Below, one piece after another: positions 32,420 through 41,554 of a stretch of DNA of 64,000 nucleotides. The translations under genes were made by a program, and so were the position numbers. Every line of letters starts with the position of its first letter. Position 1 is the stretch's first letter. The notes under the pieces are model-generated. The model did no database searches. It was not told the DNA's origin and was given only the letters and a program-made list of their open reading frames with translations. Source of the stretch: JL08 sp963765555 (lineage in GTDB: Bacteria > Pseudomonadota > Alphaproteobacteria > Rhodobacterales > Rhodobacteraceae); NCBI GenBank assembly GCA_963765555.1, contig CAVXWX010000005.1, positions 186,001 to 250,000 of the forward strand, written 5' to 3'.

Positions 32420-32775
32420 TCCAGTGCCCCCTTCTTCCATTCATAGGCGAACCCGATGGTCAGCACGCCCAAGAACACCATCATCGACCAGAAGCCCGCC
32501 ATGCTGATGTCCTGAAAGGCCACCGCCCACGGAAACAGAAAGGCGATTTCGAGGTCGAAAATGATGAACAAAATCGACACAAGATAGAACCGGACATCAA
32601 ATTTCATCCGCGCATCATCGAACGCGTTGAACCCGCATTCATAGGCCGACACTTTCTCAGGGTCGGGATTGCGCACGGCGATCACCACGGCGGCCAGGAT
32701 CAAAACCAGACCAAGTCCTATGGCAACGGCCAAAAACACCAGGATGGGAAGGTATTCCCTCAACATCTCGTCCAC
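32410..32775 (-). CDS. nuoA: NADH-quinone oxidoreductase subunit A
   Basis: NuoA is the first gene of the cluster and a three-helix membrane subunit of complex I. The loop motif KVSAYECGFNAFDDARMKFDVRFY contains the conserved Cys near the quinone site (positions about 40-60). The start is taken as GTG 32775 (VDEMLREYL), which gives 121 residues, equal to the Paracoccus protein, with AGGAG 8 nt upstream; ATG 32766 is the alternative. A divergent alcohol dehydrogenase gene begins 147 nt away. Confidence 0.95.
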   Translation of the reverse strand: MDEMLREYLPILVFLAVAIGLGLVLILAAVVIAVRNPDPEKVSAYECGFNAFDDARMKFDVRFYLVSILFIIFDLEIAFLFPWAVAFQDISMAGFWSMMVFLGVLTIGFAYEWKKGALEWQ

Positions 32776-32793
32776 GGTGGCTGCTCCTATTCT

Positions 32794-32808
32794 TGCGCCT
32801 TTGGCGCA
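32794..32808. repeat. Inverted repeat in the nuoA leader
   Basis: TGCGCC, TTT, GGCGCA form a perfect 6-bp stem with a 3-nt loop in the untranslated leader of the nuo transcript, upstream of the AGGAG of nuoA. Confidence 0.35.
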
Positions 32809-32836
32809 GATCAGTTTGCGAAGTTGGCTGACAAAG

Positions 32837-32865
32837 GGTGTACCTTTGGGCTCTGACAGGGTCAA
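32837..32865 (-). promoter_or_regulatory. Candidate promoter of the nuo operon
   Basis: On the minus strand TTGACC (32865-32860), a 17-nt spacer and TACACC (32842-32837) form a plausible sigma-70 promoter about 60 nt before nuoA. The -35 is good and the -10 weak. A leader of about 55 nt would include the 32794-32808 inverted repeat. Confidence 0.35.
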
Positions 32866-32922
32866 CATGGGTTGCGCGGTTTGTTTGGTTGGAAATGACG
32901 CACCTACAGAAAGGGCGAAGGG

Positions 32923-34086
32923 ATGCAAACAGAGGCTATCGGACGGGTGCAATCGCCCCGCATCATCCGGATCGGTGGTGGCGTTGCGGCCGAAACCGGC
33001 GATGTTCTGCACCAGCTTGGCCTGTCCCGACCGTTGATTGTGACCGATCGCAATTTGGTCAAACTGGGTCATGTTGCCACGCTGACGCAGGGGCTGGATG
33101 CGGCGGGCGTGGTGCATCGCGTGTTTGACGGCGTTGTGGAAGACCCGACAGACACCTGCGTAGATCAGGGACTGGATACACTGAAAGCGGGTGATTTCGA
33201 TTGCATCATCGGATTTGGCGGCGGCAGCCCGATGGACACCGCCAAGGCCATATCGTTCATGGCGGTGAACGGCGGGCATGTGCGTGATTACAAGGCACCG
33301 CACCAGATCGACCGCTGCGGCCTGCCGGTCCTGCTGATTCCAACCACCGGCGGCACCGGATCAGAACTGACCCGCTGGTGCGTGATCACCGACACGGCGC
33401 AGCCGGAAAAGTACAACCTGTCCGGTCTGGCCTGCGTGGCGACCGCCGCGCTGATCGACTGGACCTTTACCACCACAAAACCGTGGCGGATCACCGCAGA
33501 TACTGCAGTGGACAGCCTGACCCACGCGATCGAGGCCTTTGTCAGCCGCAAGGCGTTTGCCTACACGGATGCCTTTGCCCTGTCGGCGATGCCGTTGATC
33601 GCCGACAACGTCCGCACCGCCTGCGCCGATCCGGAAAACGGCCCTGCCCGCGCGGCGCTGATGCTGGCCGCCGCGCAAGCCGGCATGGCGTTTTCTAACG
33701 CATCCGTCGCGCTGGTCCACGGGATGAGCCGCCCGATTGGCGCGCATTTCCATGTGGCACACGGGTTATCCAATGCGATGTTGCTGCCCGCTGTGACCGC
33801 CTATTCAATAGCGACCGCACCCGAACGGTACGCCACCTGTGCCCGGGTCATGGGCTGGGCCACATCCGGTGACAGCGATGACGCGGCCTGTGGCAAACTG
33901 GTCGCCGGATTGCGCCGCCTGAATGACGATCTGAAGGTGCCCACCCCGTCTGAATTGGGGCACAAGGGCGACATGGATATGTTTGCCCTGATGGCGCGAC
34001 AGGCGCTGGCATCAGGGTCGCCCCAGAACAATCCCAAAGTGCCGGATGCCGACGACATTATCGCGCTTTATCAGGAAATTTGGTGA
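32923..34086 (+). CDS. Iron-containing alcohol dehydrogenase
   Basis: This 387-residue NAD(P)-dependent dehydrogenase belongs to the group III (Fe-ADH) family. The nucleotide-binding GGGSPMDTAKA block, the PTTGGTGSELT block and the metal ligands in DSLTHAIEAF and in ALVHGMSRPIGAHFHVAHG are present. The specific alcohol cannot be told from sequence. It is transcribed away from the nuo operon and converges on the PEP-mutase-like gene with only 4 nt between stops. Confidence 0.9.
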   Translation: MQTEAIGRVQSPRIIRIGGGVAAETGDVLHQLGLSRPLIVTDRNLVKLGHVATLTQGLDAAGVVHRVFDGVVEDPTDTCVDQGLDTLKAGDFDCIIGFGGGSPMDTAKAISFMAVNGGHVRDYKAPHQIDRCGLPVLLIPTTGGTGSELTRWCVITDTAQPEKYNLSGLACVATAALIDWTFTTTKPWRITADTAVDSLTHAIEAFVSRKAFAYTDAFALSAMPLIADNVRTACADPENGPARAALMLAAAQAGMAFSNASVALVHGMSRPIGAHFHVAHGLSNAMLLPAVTAYSIATAPERYATCARVMGWATSGDSDDAACGKLVAGLRRLNDDLKVPTPSELGHKGDMDMFALMARQALASGSPQNNPKVPDADDIIALYQEIW

Positions 34087-34090
34087 CGGG

Positions 34091-34927
34091 TCAGGGATCG
34101 TCTGTTTCCGAACCGGATGCGGGAAAATACTGTTCCAGTTCCTTGAACCCCATCGCATCATCGGAAAAACCAAACGTCCCGTTCTGCGCCATGTCGCGTG
34201 CGGCGCGCACCAAACTGCCATAGGCCAGACGTGCCAAGGCAGATCCGACGCTGATCCGTTTCACACCTGCGGCGCTTAATTCGGCCACTGAAAACGTCCG
34301 CCCCGGCATGCCCATCACCACATTGACCGGTTTGGACAGGCTGTCACAGACCAGCCGGATCGATGCCAGATCGGTCAGCCCCGGCGCATAAAGCACATCC
34401 GCCCCCGCCGCTTCGAACGCTTGCAGGCGTTTGATCGTATCCTCCAGATCATCGCGCCCCCACAGCAGGTTTTCGCAGCGCGCGGTGAACACAAAATCGC
34501 CCGGCAAGGCGCGGCACGCCTCGACAGCGGCGGCGACACGTTCAACCGCAAGGGAAAAATCGTAAATCGGCGCGTCCGGATCGCCTGTGTGATCCTCAAG
34601 CGATCCGCCTGCCAGTCCGGTTTCCGCAGCCGCCACAATGGTTCTTGCGGCACTTTCGGGGCTGTGGCCGAACCCGTGTTCCAGATCGGCGGACACCGGC
34701 AAATCGGTGGCGTTCACAATCTCGCGGCAATGGGCCAGCACCGCATCGCGTGATGCCATCCCTTCGCGCAGGCCCATGGAAAACGCCATACCGGCGCTGG
34801 TGGTCGCCAATGCGGAAAACCCCAGTGACGCAAGAATGCGCGCGCTGCCGGTATCCCATGGATTTGGAATGACAAAAGCTGCCGGTTGGTCGTGCAACGC
34901 CCGAAATGCAGAAGCCGCTTGGGTCAT
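34091..34927 (-). CDS. Isocitrate lyase/PEP mutase family protein
   Basis: This 278-residue TIM-barrel protein of the ICL/PEPM superfamily has conserved stretches PNPWDTGSARIL, ADLEHGFGHSPE (metal-binding acidic residues), FTARCENLLWGRDDLEDTI and the C-terminal RISVGSALARLAYG. It lacks the KKCGH catalytic loop of isocitrate lyase. Members cleave or rearrange C-C or P-C bonds of small acids; the substrate here is unknown. ATG 34927 overlaps the stop of the enoyl-CoA hydratase gene by ATGA, so it is the last gene of the leucine-type operon. Confidence 0.85.
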   Translation of the reverse strand: MTQAASAFRALHDQPAAFVIPNPWDTGSARILASLGFSALATTSAGMAFSMGLREGMASRDAVLAHCREIVNATDLPVSADLEHGFGHSPESAARTIVAAAETGLAGGSLEDHTGDPDAPIYDFSLAVERVAAAVEACRALPGDFVFTARCENLLWGRDDLEDTIKRLQAFEAAGADVLYAPGLTDLASIRLVCDSLSKPVNVVMGMPGRTFSVAELSAAGVKRISVGSALARLAYGSLVRAARDMAQNGTFGFSDDAMGFKELEQYFPASGSETDDP

Positions 34928-35706
34928 GGCATCCACTTCGCTTTGCGCTTTTCAAAAAAGGCGGCGATGCCTTCGCCGGATTCAGGGCTGTTCCAGCGAT
35001 CCGACAACGCCTTGACGGTATGATCAATCACCGCCTGATCAATCTTCGGCCCCAGATCACGCACCAGCGCCTTGGCGTCAGCCACCGCCCCCGGCGCGCA
35101 GGACAGATAGGGCACAACCTCGGCCTCGATCGCCGCCGCCAGATCATCCGCAGGGACAGCGCGCGCCAGCAGGCCCAGATCAACCGCCTCATCCGCGCCG
35201 AACAGACGTGCTGACATGAACACGCGCCGCGCGCGTCCCTCGCCCATACGTGCCACCACATAGGGGCCGATGGTGGCGGGGATCAACCCCAACCGCGTTT
35301 CGGTCAGGCCCATTTTGATATGGTCCGCGCCAATCGCCACATCGCACACGCTGGCCATGCCGACACCACCACCAAAGGCATTGCCCTGCACGGCCCCGAT
35401 CAGCGGTTGCGGCAAGGTATTGAGCGCCTGCAACATAATGGCCAGTTTTGCCGCCTCCTTGGCGCGGGTGGCCTCGTCCATCTGCATCTGCGCCTGCATC
35501 CAGCCCAGATCGCCACCCGCACAAAAGCTTTTTCCAGCCCCGGTCAGCACAACCACGCGGATATTGCGATTTTGCGCGAACTGGGCCGCGGCCTGTGTGA
35601 GTTCTTCCAGCATCTGCGCGGACATCGCATTATGTTTGTCCGGGCGGTTCAGCGTCAGCGTTGCAACCCCGCGTGCATCTGTGTCGATTGTGATCGTGTC
35701 AAACAT
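34924..35706 (-). CDS. Enoyl-CoA hydratase/isomerase, probable methylglutaconyl-CoA hydratase
   Basis: The 260-residue crotonase-fold enzyme has the oxyanion-hole segments KSFCAGGDLGWM and GNAFGGGVGMASVCD, and the catalytic-region MGLTETRLGLIPATI. In the context of isovaleryl-CoA dehydrogenase, MccA/MccB and HMG-CoA lyase, the expected job is hydration of 3-methylglutaconyl-CoA to HMG-CoA in leucine breakdown (LiuC). The assignment rests mainly on neighbours; the fold alone would allow other enoyl-CoA substrates. A 67-nt AT-rich gap separates it from the HMG-CoA lyase gene upstream. Confidence 0.85.
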   Translation of the reverse strand: MFDTITIDTDARGVATLTLNRPDKHNAMSAQMLEELTQAAAQFAQNRNIRVVVLTGAGKSFCAGGDLGWMQAQMQMDEATRAKEAAKLAIMLQALNTLPQPLIGAVQGNAFGGGVGMASVCDVAIGADHIKMGLTETRLGLIPATIGPYVVARMGEGRARRVFMSARLFGADEAVDLGLLARAVPADDLAAAIEAEVVPYLSCAPGAVADAKALVRDLGPKIDQAVIDHTVKALSDRWNSPESGEGIAAFFEKRKAKWMP

Positions 35707-35773
35707 CGTCGCTCTCTATTGCAGGAAATTTTTGCAAAATTTTAGCGCGTGAAAACTGGAAATTTTCCGCCTC

Positions 35774-36625
35774 CTACCCGCGCATGGCGTGTGCCATTTC
35801 CGCCGCCTTGGTCAGAACATCCAGATCAAGCCCCGTCTCATAGCCCAGCGCATGCAGATGTTTCACCACCGCTTCGGTGGCGACATTCCCTGCCGCCCCC
35901 GGCGCGTAAGGACACCCGCCCAGACCGCCAACAGCCGCATCAAACGTACGCAACCCCAAAGACAAAGACGCATCTATATTGGCCAGCGCCCGCCCGCCGG
36001 TGTTGTGATAATGCCCTGCCAGACGGTGCATCGGCACCACCTCGCGCACGGCCAGCAACATTTTAGCGATGGAATCCGGTGTGCCTGCGCCAATCGTGTC
36101 ACCCAGTGACACCTCGTAACAGCCCATCGAAAACAGCGCGCTGGCCACTTCGGCCACCTGCGCCGGCGCAACCTTGCCGTCATAGGGGCAATCGGTCACG
36201 CAAGACACATAAGCCCGCACCGGCATGTCGATATGGCGCGCCGCCGCCACCACCGGTTTGAACCGTTCCAGAGATTCCGCAATGCTCGCGTTGATATTGG
36301 CCTTGGAAAACCCCTCTGACGCTGATCCGAATATCGCAATCTCGTCGGCTTTGGCATCCACCGCGTCTTCGAACCCGCGCATGTTGGGCGTCAGCGCTGT
36401 GTAAGACACACCATCTACCCGTTTGATCCCCGCCAGCACATCCGCGCTGCCCGCCATTTGCGGCACCCATTTCGGGCTGACGAAACTGGCCACCTCGATG
36501 CGCGAAAACCCTGCCCGACTAAGAAGATCGATCAGGGCAATTTTTTCCGCAATCGGAATATCGCGTTTTTCGTTCTGAAGCCCGTCCCTTGGACCGACCT
36601 CGAAAATCTCTACCTGCTTGTGCAT
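35774..36625 (-). CDS. Hydroxymethylglutaryl-CoA lyase
   Basis: This enzyme splits HMG-CoA into acetoacetate and acetyl-CoA, the last step of the leucine pathway. The 283-residue TIM-barrel protein has the metal/substrate motif EVGPRDGLQNEK at the N-terminus, the HYHNTGGRALAN histidine pair and the GLGGCPYAPGAAGNVATE loop with the catalytic Cys. The order and close spacing (3 nt to the GST gene) place it in the operon starting at 43478. Confidence 0.95.
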   Translation of the reverse strand: MHKQVEIFEVGPRDGLQNEKRDIPIAEKIALIDLLSRAGFSRIEVASFVSPKWVPQMAGSADVLAGIKRVDGVSYTALTPNMRGFEDAVDAKADEIAIFGSASEGFSKANINASIAESLERFKPVVAAARHIDMPVRAYVSCVTDCPYDGKVAPAQVAEVASALFSMGCYEVSLGDTIGAGTPDSIAKMLLAVREVVPMHRLAGHYHNTGGRALANIDASLSLGLRTFDAAVGGLGGCPYAPGAAGNVATEAVVKHLHALGYETGLDLDVLTKAAEMAHAMRG

Positions 36626-36628
36626 GGT

Positions 36629-37285
36629 TCAGCCCTCCCAGACTTCATAAAAATCCTGCTTGTACAATTCTGTGCCGCGCTCTGGCAGAGACTCTTTAAA
36701 GGCGGGGCGCGCGGTGATGCGGGCATACCATGCCGCCAGTTGATCGAACCCGTCCAGTCTGGCGAAATAGCGCGCCATGTAAACCGCCTGCCCCACGGAA
36801 ATATCAGCCGCCGAAAACCCGCCCGTCAGCAAATAGTCGCGCCCGTCCGACAGCGCCGCTTCTATTGCGCCATAACACTTGCCCAGCCGCGCCGCCTCAA
36901 GCTTGGTCACGATGGGGCTGCGCATGGACGGATCATAAAGCGCGACATGCTGTTGCGTCAGCGCGGCGGAATGTTGGGTGATCGTTTCGGCAAAGTGTAT
37001 CCAGGACAGCCAATCGCGCCGCTCACGGTCGCCCGGAAGACGGCCCAGACCGGATTTTGGAAACATCTCGCACAGATATTCGGTGATCGCCCCGCTTTCG
37101 ATCATCCGATCGCCATCAATCTCGAGTGCGGGCACGCGGCCCGAAGGCGCAATTTGCAGATACTCCGCTGATCTCAGGTTCTTGCCAAAGGCGTGTTCCA
37201 CGACTTCGAACGTCACCCCCAGTTCAATCAACAGCCACAATGTCCGCATGGACCGTGTCTGGGGGCAATGATGCAGGCGGATCAT
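36629..37285 (-). CDS. Glutathione S-transferase family protein, copy 1
   Basis: This 218-residue GST has a thioredoxin-like N-terminal domain (MIRLHHCPQTRSMRTLWLL, with RVPALEIDGDRMIESGAI giving the cis-Pro and the Glu-Ser glutathione site) and an all-helical C-terminal domain (GGFSAADISVGQAVYMARY). It lies between HMG-CoA lyase and a second GST. A link to leucine catabolism is not established; a detoxifying role for reactive enoyl-CoA intermediates is only a guess. Confidence 0.9.
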   Translation of the reverse strand: MIRLHHCPQTRSMRTLWLLIELGVTFEVVEHAFGKNLRSAEYLQIAPSGRVPALEIDGDRMIESGAITEYLCEMFPKSGLGRLPGDRERRDWLSWIHFAETITQHSAALTQQHVALYDPSMRSPIVTKLEAARLGKCYGAIEAALSDGRDYLLTGGFSAADISVGQAVYMARYFARLDGFDQLAAWYARITARPAFKESLPERGTELYKQDFYEVWEG

Positions 37286-37297
37286 GGGTGGTTTTGC

Positions 37298-37958
37298 CTA
37301 GGCTTCGGGGACGGGATAGAACGGTTTGTCGTAAAAATCCTGTTCTCCGTCACGGGCGCGCGCTGTTTGATACGCAGGGCGGGCCTCAAGCCGCTGTTTA
37401 TAGGCCAACAGGCGCGGAAACGGTTCCAGATGCACATAATAAGGCAGCGAAAACACGTTGAACCCCATCATCGTATCCGCCGCCGAAAATCCCGATGGCA
37501 GCAGATAGTCCTGATCGCCCAGCATTTGTTCCATCACCTTGACCGTTGCATTCAGGCGCGCCGTGTTCAGTTTGATCACCACCGGTGATGCCTCGCGCCG
37601 GATCACGCAGAAATACGTGGTTCAGGTTCAACTGCTCCACCAGAGCGGCCATGGTTTCGGCGAAACCGATCAGTTCAAGAAAACGCGGGCGTTCGGGCGC
37701 CCCCGGTGTCGGGGCAAGCCCGTGTTCGGGCCGCGTTTCGCACAGATATTGCACGATGGCACCGCTTTCGAACATCGAAATCCCGTCAATCTCGATCCCC
37801 GGTACGCGGCCTGTGGGCGACACCTTGGTAAACGCTTCGGATCGCAACGATCCGTCACGGATGCGGTATTCAGCCACATCAAAATCCAGCCCCATTTCCT
37901 GAAGCAGCCACAACACGCGGAAGGATCGGGAAAATGGCACATGGTGCAGGCGGATCAT
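37298..37958 (-). pseudogene. Glutathione S-transferase family protein, copy 2, frameshifted
   Basis: This paralogue of the neighbouring GST has an intact N-terminal domain (MIRLHHVPFSRSFRVLWLL, RVPGIEIDGISMFESGAI) and an intact C-terminal domain (GFSAADTMMGFNVFSLPYY) in another frame. Removing one base from the CCGG at 37598-37601 restores FLRDPREASPVVIKLNTARL and gives 219 residues. It starts 3 nt after mccA and ends 12 nt before copy 1. A sequence error is likely since both halves show no decay. Confidence 0.85.
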
Positions 37959-37961
37959 AGG

Positions 37962-39890
37962 TTATTCCTCGGGTTCAAGCTGGACCAGCGCGGCACCAGC
38001 TTCTACCTGAACACCCGCAATGGCAAGCACTTCGGCCACGATCCCGTCGCGCGCGGCCAGCAACGCATGTTCCATTTTCATCGCTTCCAGAATGGCCAGC
38101 CGTTCGCCCTTGGCCACCGCCTGCCCTGCCGTGGCAAACACCGCCTTGACCAGTCCCGGCATCGGCGCCTCGATCAGGTTGCCGTCACCATGTGCACCGG
38201 TGGCACGCTCTAGCGGGTCAACCACGATAAAGGGCAGCCCGTAATCCGCAAACACCGTGATCCGGTTGCCAGCCTTTGCCACTTCTGACGCCGCCTGCCC
38301 GTCGATCATCCAGCGCCCGCCGACCTGTTCGGCGACAACCTCGGCCCCCTGCACGGTCCAGACCTGACGGTTCGGCCCCTGCGCATGCATCACCGCGTCA
38401 AATTCCGTATCCCCTGATTGCAATGTCACCGTGCGGGCCAGCGGCTGCCAGAGCGTAAATCCGGCCTCTGGCCCACCCGTTTCGACGTTCAGCGCCGCCA
38501 TCGCCGCGCGCACCGCATGGCGGGGTTGCACATCCGGTGCGCGGGTCAACGCCTCAATGTCGCGCGCGATCAGGCCGGTATCAACGTCACCGGCGGCAAA
38601 TCCCGCGTGCCCCGCCAACGCGCCCAGAAAGGCAAGGTTCGTGACCGTTCCCGCCACCTGTGTCTGTTCCAGCGCCGCGCGCATCCGCGCCAAAGCCACC
38701 GCACGGGTTGGCCCGTATGTGACCACCTTGGCAATCATCGGATCATAAAACGGGCTGATCGTATCACCGGTGCGCACACCGCTGTCCGCGCGCACGCCTT
38801 GCGGGAATTGCAGGTGTTGCAATGTTCCGGTTGCGGGCAAGAACCCTGCTGGCACATCCTCGGCATACAATCGCGCCTCGAACGCATGGCCCGTTAGTGT
38901 GATGTCGTCCTGCCGCAATGGCAACGGTTCACCCGCCGCAACCCGCAACTGCCATTCGACCAGATCAATACCTGTGATCGCTTCGGTCACGGGATGCTCC
39001 ACTTGCAGGCGGGTGTTCATCTCCATGAAATAGAACCGGTCGCTGCGCAGCCCGTCGCTGGCATCAACGATGAATTCAACGGTACCTGCCCCTTTATAGC
39101 CGATCGCCTCGGCCGCCCGCACCGCAGCCGCGCCCATTTGTGCGCGCATCTCGGGTGTCATACCCGGTGCCGGTGCTTCCTCGATCACCTTTTGGTGGCG
39201 GCGTTGCAGCGAACAATCCCGCTCAAACAGATGAACGGCATCTGTGCCGTCGCCAAACACCTGCACTTCGATATGGCGGGGTTTGCTGACGTATTTTTCG
39301 ATCAGAACCGCATCATTGCCAAAAGCGGTGCGCGCCTCGCCCTGTGCGCTGGCCAGTGCGGCATCAAATTCGGCAGGGTCTTCGACCAGCCGCATCCCCT
39401 TGCCGCCGCCACCGGCAACGGCCTTGATCAACACCGGATAACCGACCTCGTCCGCCCGCGCCGCCAGATCGCCCTGATCGGCCCCGTGATAGCCCGGCAC
39501 AACGGGCACGTTTGCCTTTTCCATCAACGCCTTGGCGGCGTCCTTTAACCCCATCGCTCGGATAGCATCTGCATCCGGCCCGATAAAGACCAGACCCGCC
39601 TTTTGCACCTGTTCGACAAAATCGGGGTTTTCAGACAGAAACCCGTAACCGGGATGGATCGCCTCTGCGCCGGTATCCAACGCAGCCTGAATGATCACAT
39701 CGCCCCGCAAATAGCTGTCTTTGGGCGCGGCCCCGCCGATATGCACGGCCACATCGGCCATCTGCACATGCTTGGCCGCCGCGTCCGCATCGGAGTACAC
39801 AGCAACACAGCGCACGCCCATGCCTTGCGCCGTTTCCATTACACGGCACGCAATCTCGCCCCGGTTGGCAATCAGGATTGTGTTAAACAT
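37962..39890 (-). CDS. Methylcrotonoyl-CoA carboxylase biotin-carrying (alpha) subunit
   Basis: This subunit carboxylates biotin with ATP and bicarbonate. It has the biotin carboxylase start FNTILIANRGEIACRVMETA, the ATP-grasp loop KAVAGGGGKGMR, EMNTRLQVEHPVTE and the C-terminal carrier motif EAMKMEHA whose Lys is biotinylated, likely by the BirA at 12085-12846. The length is 642 residues. The start ATG 39890 has a GGAAAGAGA tract upstream. Assignment to methylcrotonoyl-CoA rather than propionyl- or geranyl-CoA rests on the operon partners. Confidence 0.9.
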   Translation of the reverse strand: MFNTILIANRGEIACRVMETAQGMGVRCVAVYSDADAAAKHVQMADVAVHIGGAAPKDSYLRGDVIIQAALDTGAEAIHPGYGFLSENPDFVEQVQKAGLVFIGPDADAIRAMGLKDAAKALMEKANVPVVPGYHGADQGDLAARADEVGYPVLIKAVAGGGGKGMRLVEDPAEFDAALASAQGEARTAFGNDAVLIEKYVSKPRHIEVQVFGDGTDAVHLFERDCSLQRRHQKVIEEAPAPGMTPEMRAQMGAAAVRAAEAIGYKGAGTVEFIVDASDGLRSDRFYFMEMNTRLQVEHPVTEAITGIDLVEWQLRVAAGEPLPLRQDDITLTGHAFEARLYAEDVPAGFLPATGTLQHLQFPQGVRADSGVRTGDTISPFYDPMIAKVVTYGPTRAVALARMRAALEQTQVAGTVTNLAFLGALAGHAGFAAGDVDTGLIARDIEALTRAPDVQPRHAVRAAMAALNVETGGPEAGFTLWQPLARTVTLQSGDTEFDAVMHAQGPNRQVWTVQGAEVVAEQVGGRWMIDGQAASEVAKAGNRITVFADYGLPFIVVDPLERATGAHGDGNLIEAPMPGLVKAVFATAGQAVAKGERLAILEAMKMEHALLAARDGIVAEVLAIAGVQVEAGAALVQLEPEE

Positions 39891-39949
39891 TATCTGTCTC
39901 TTTCCAAGCAGTTCGGTATCGGCCCGACATTTCATTCCACACCCCATCC

Positions 39950-41554
39950 CTACATCCGGAACACGCCAAAGCGTGTGTCCCTGATCGGGGCGTTCAGCGA
40001 TGCCCGCAGGGACAGCGCCAGCACGTCACGCGATTTGCGCGGGTCAATGATGCCGTCATCCCAAAGCCGCGCGCTGGCATAAAGCGGGTGGGATTGTTCC
40101 TCGAACATATCAATCGTCGGTTGCTTGAACGCGGCTTCCTCATCCTCGGACCATGTGCCGCCACCGCGTTCGATGGCATCGCGTTTGACGGTGGCCAAAA
40201 CGCCCGCCGCCTGCGGGCCGCCCATCACCGAGATCCGCGAACTGGGCCATGACCACATGAAACGCGGCTGATAGGCGCGCCCTGCCATGCCATAGTTTCC
40301 GGCCCCGAAACTGCCGCCCACAACCATGGTGATTTTTGGCACGCTGGTTGTGGCCACGGCGGTTACCATCTTGGCCCCGTGGCGCGCGATGCCTTCGTTT
40401 TCGTATTTGCGCCCCACCATGAAGCCGGTGATGTTTTGCAAAAACACCAGCGGAATTTTGCGCTGGCTGCACAGTTCGACGAAATGCGCGCCCTTTTGCG
40501 CCGCTTCGGAAAACAGCACGCCGTTGTTGGCGATGATGCCCACAGGGCAGCCTTTGACATGGGCAAACCCCGTCACCAGCGTTTCGCCAAAGCGCGGCTT
40601 GAATTCGTCAAAGCGCGATCCGTCAACCGTGCGCGCAATCACCTCGCGGATGTCATAGGGTGTGCGCAGATCAGCCGGGACAACGCCCAGAATTTCATCC
40701 GGATCATAGGCCGGGTCTTCTGCCGGTTGCCACTGGACGGTGTCGGGATGAGTGCGGTTCAGCGCGCCAACCGCACGGCGCGCCAGCGCCAGCGCGTGCG
40801 CATCGTCTTCTGCCAGATAGTCAGCCACGCCCGACAGGCGCGTATGCACATCGCCGCCGCCCAGATCTTCGGCGGTCACCACTTCGCCCGTGGCCGCCTT
40901 GACCAGTGGTGGACCGGCCAGAAAGATCGTGCCTTGTTCTTTCACAATAATCGTCACGTCCGACATGGCCGGCACATAGGCCCCGCCGGCGGTACACGAC
41001 CCCATGACCACCGCGATCTGCGGAATACCAAGGGCCGACATCTGCGCCTGATTGTAGAAAATCCGGCCAAAATGGTCGCGATCGGGGAACACCTCGTCCT
41101 GATTGGGCAGGTTTGCGCCCCCTGAATCCACCAGATAGATACAGGGCAGATGGTTTTCCTGCGCGATTTCCTGCGCGCGCAGGTGTTTCTTGACCGTCAT
41201 CGGGTAATAGGTGCCGCCTTTGACGGTGGCATCATTGCACACCACCATCACGTCCTGCCCGTGCACCTGCCCGATGCCCGCGATCACACCGGCGCACGGG
41301 GCTGCACCATCATAAAGGCCGTGCGCCGCCGTGGCCCCGATTTCCAGAAACGGGCTGCCCGCATCCAGCAGGTTGGCGACCCGATCCCGGGGCAACATCT
41401 TGCCACGCGATACGTGACGCTCGCGCGATTTCGCTCCGCCCCCTGCCGCCGCCTGCTCTGCCGCGGTGCGCACCACTTCGAGCGCCTCAAGGTGCTGGCG
41501 CACATTGCTTTGAAACGCGTCCGAGGTTGGCAGGGCGTTTGATGTCAGCTTCAT
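39950..41554 (-). CDS. Methylcrotonoyl-CoA carboxylase carboxyltransferase (beta) subunit
   Basis: The 534-residue protein transfers the carboxyl group from biotin to 3-methylcrotonyl-CoA. The crotonase-like carboxyltransferase fold shows in SRERHVSRGKMLPRDRVANL, GGTYYPMTVKKHLRAQEIA, the SGGANLPNQDEVFPDRDHFG block and GGSFGAGNYGMAGRAYQPRF. These are typical of MccB. It is 59 nt upstream of mccA and coupled to the upstream small membrane protein gene by ATGA. Confidence 0.93.
   Translation of the reverse strand: MKLTSNALPTSDAFQSNVRQHLEALEVVRTAAEQAAAGGGAKSRERHVSRGKMLPRDRVANLLDAGSPFLEIGATAAHGLYDGAAPCAGVIAGIGQVHGQDVMVVCNDATVKGGTYYPMTVKKHLRAQEIAQENHLPCIYLVDSGGANLPNQDEVFPDRDHFGRIFYNQAQMSALGIPQIAVVMGSCTAGGAYVPAMSDVTIIVKEQGTIFLAGPPLVKAATGEVVTAEDLGGGDVHTRLSGVADYLAEDDAHALALARRAVGALNRTHPDTVQWQPAEDPAYDPDEILGVVPADLRTPYDIREVIARTVDGSRFDEFKPRFGETLVTGFAHVKGCPVGIIANNGVLFSEAAQKGAHFVELCSQRKIPLVFLQNITGFMVGRKYENEGIARHGAKMVTAVATTSVPKITMVVGGSFGAGNYGMAGRAYQPRFMWSWPSSRISVMGGPQAAGVLATVKRDAIERGGGTWSEDEEAAFKQPTIDMFEEQSHPLYASARLWDDGIIDPRKSRDVLALSLRASLNAPIRDTRFGVFRM

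Noticed and set aside
35707..35773. AT-rich stretch between HMG-CoA lyase and enoyl-CoA hydratase genes as a promoter or terminator
   Set aside because: It contains several overlapping imperfect AAATTTT-type palindromes but no clear -35/-10 pair or GC stem with a U-tract; not enough to call a site.
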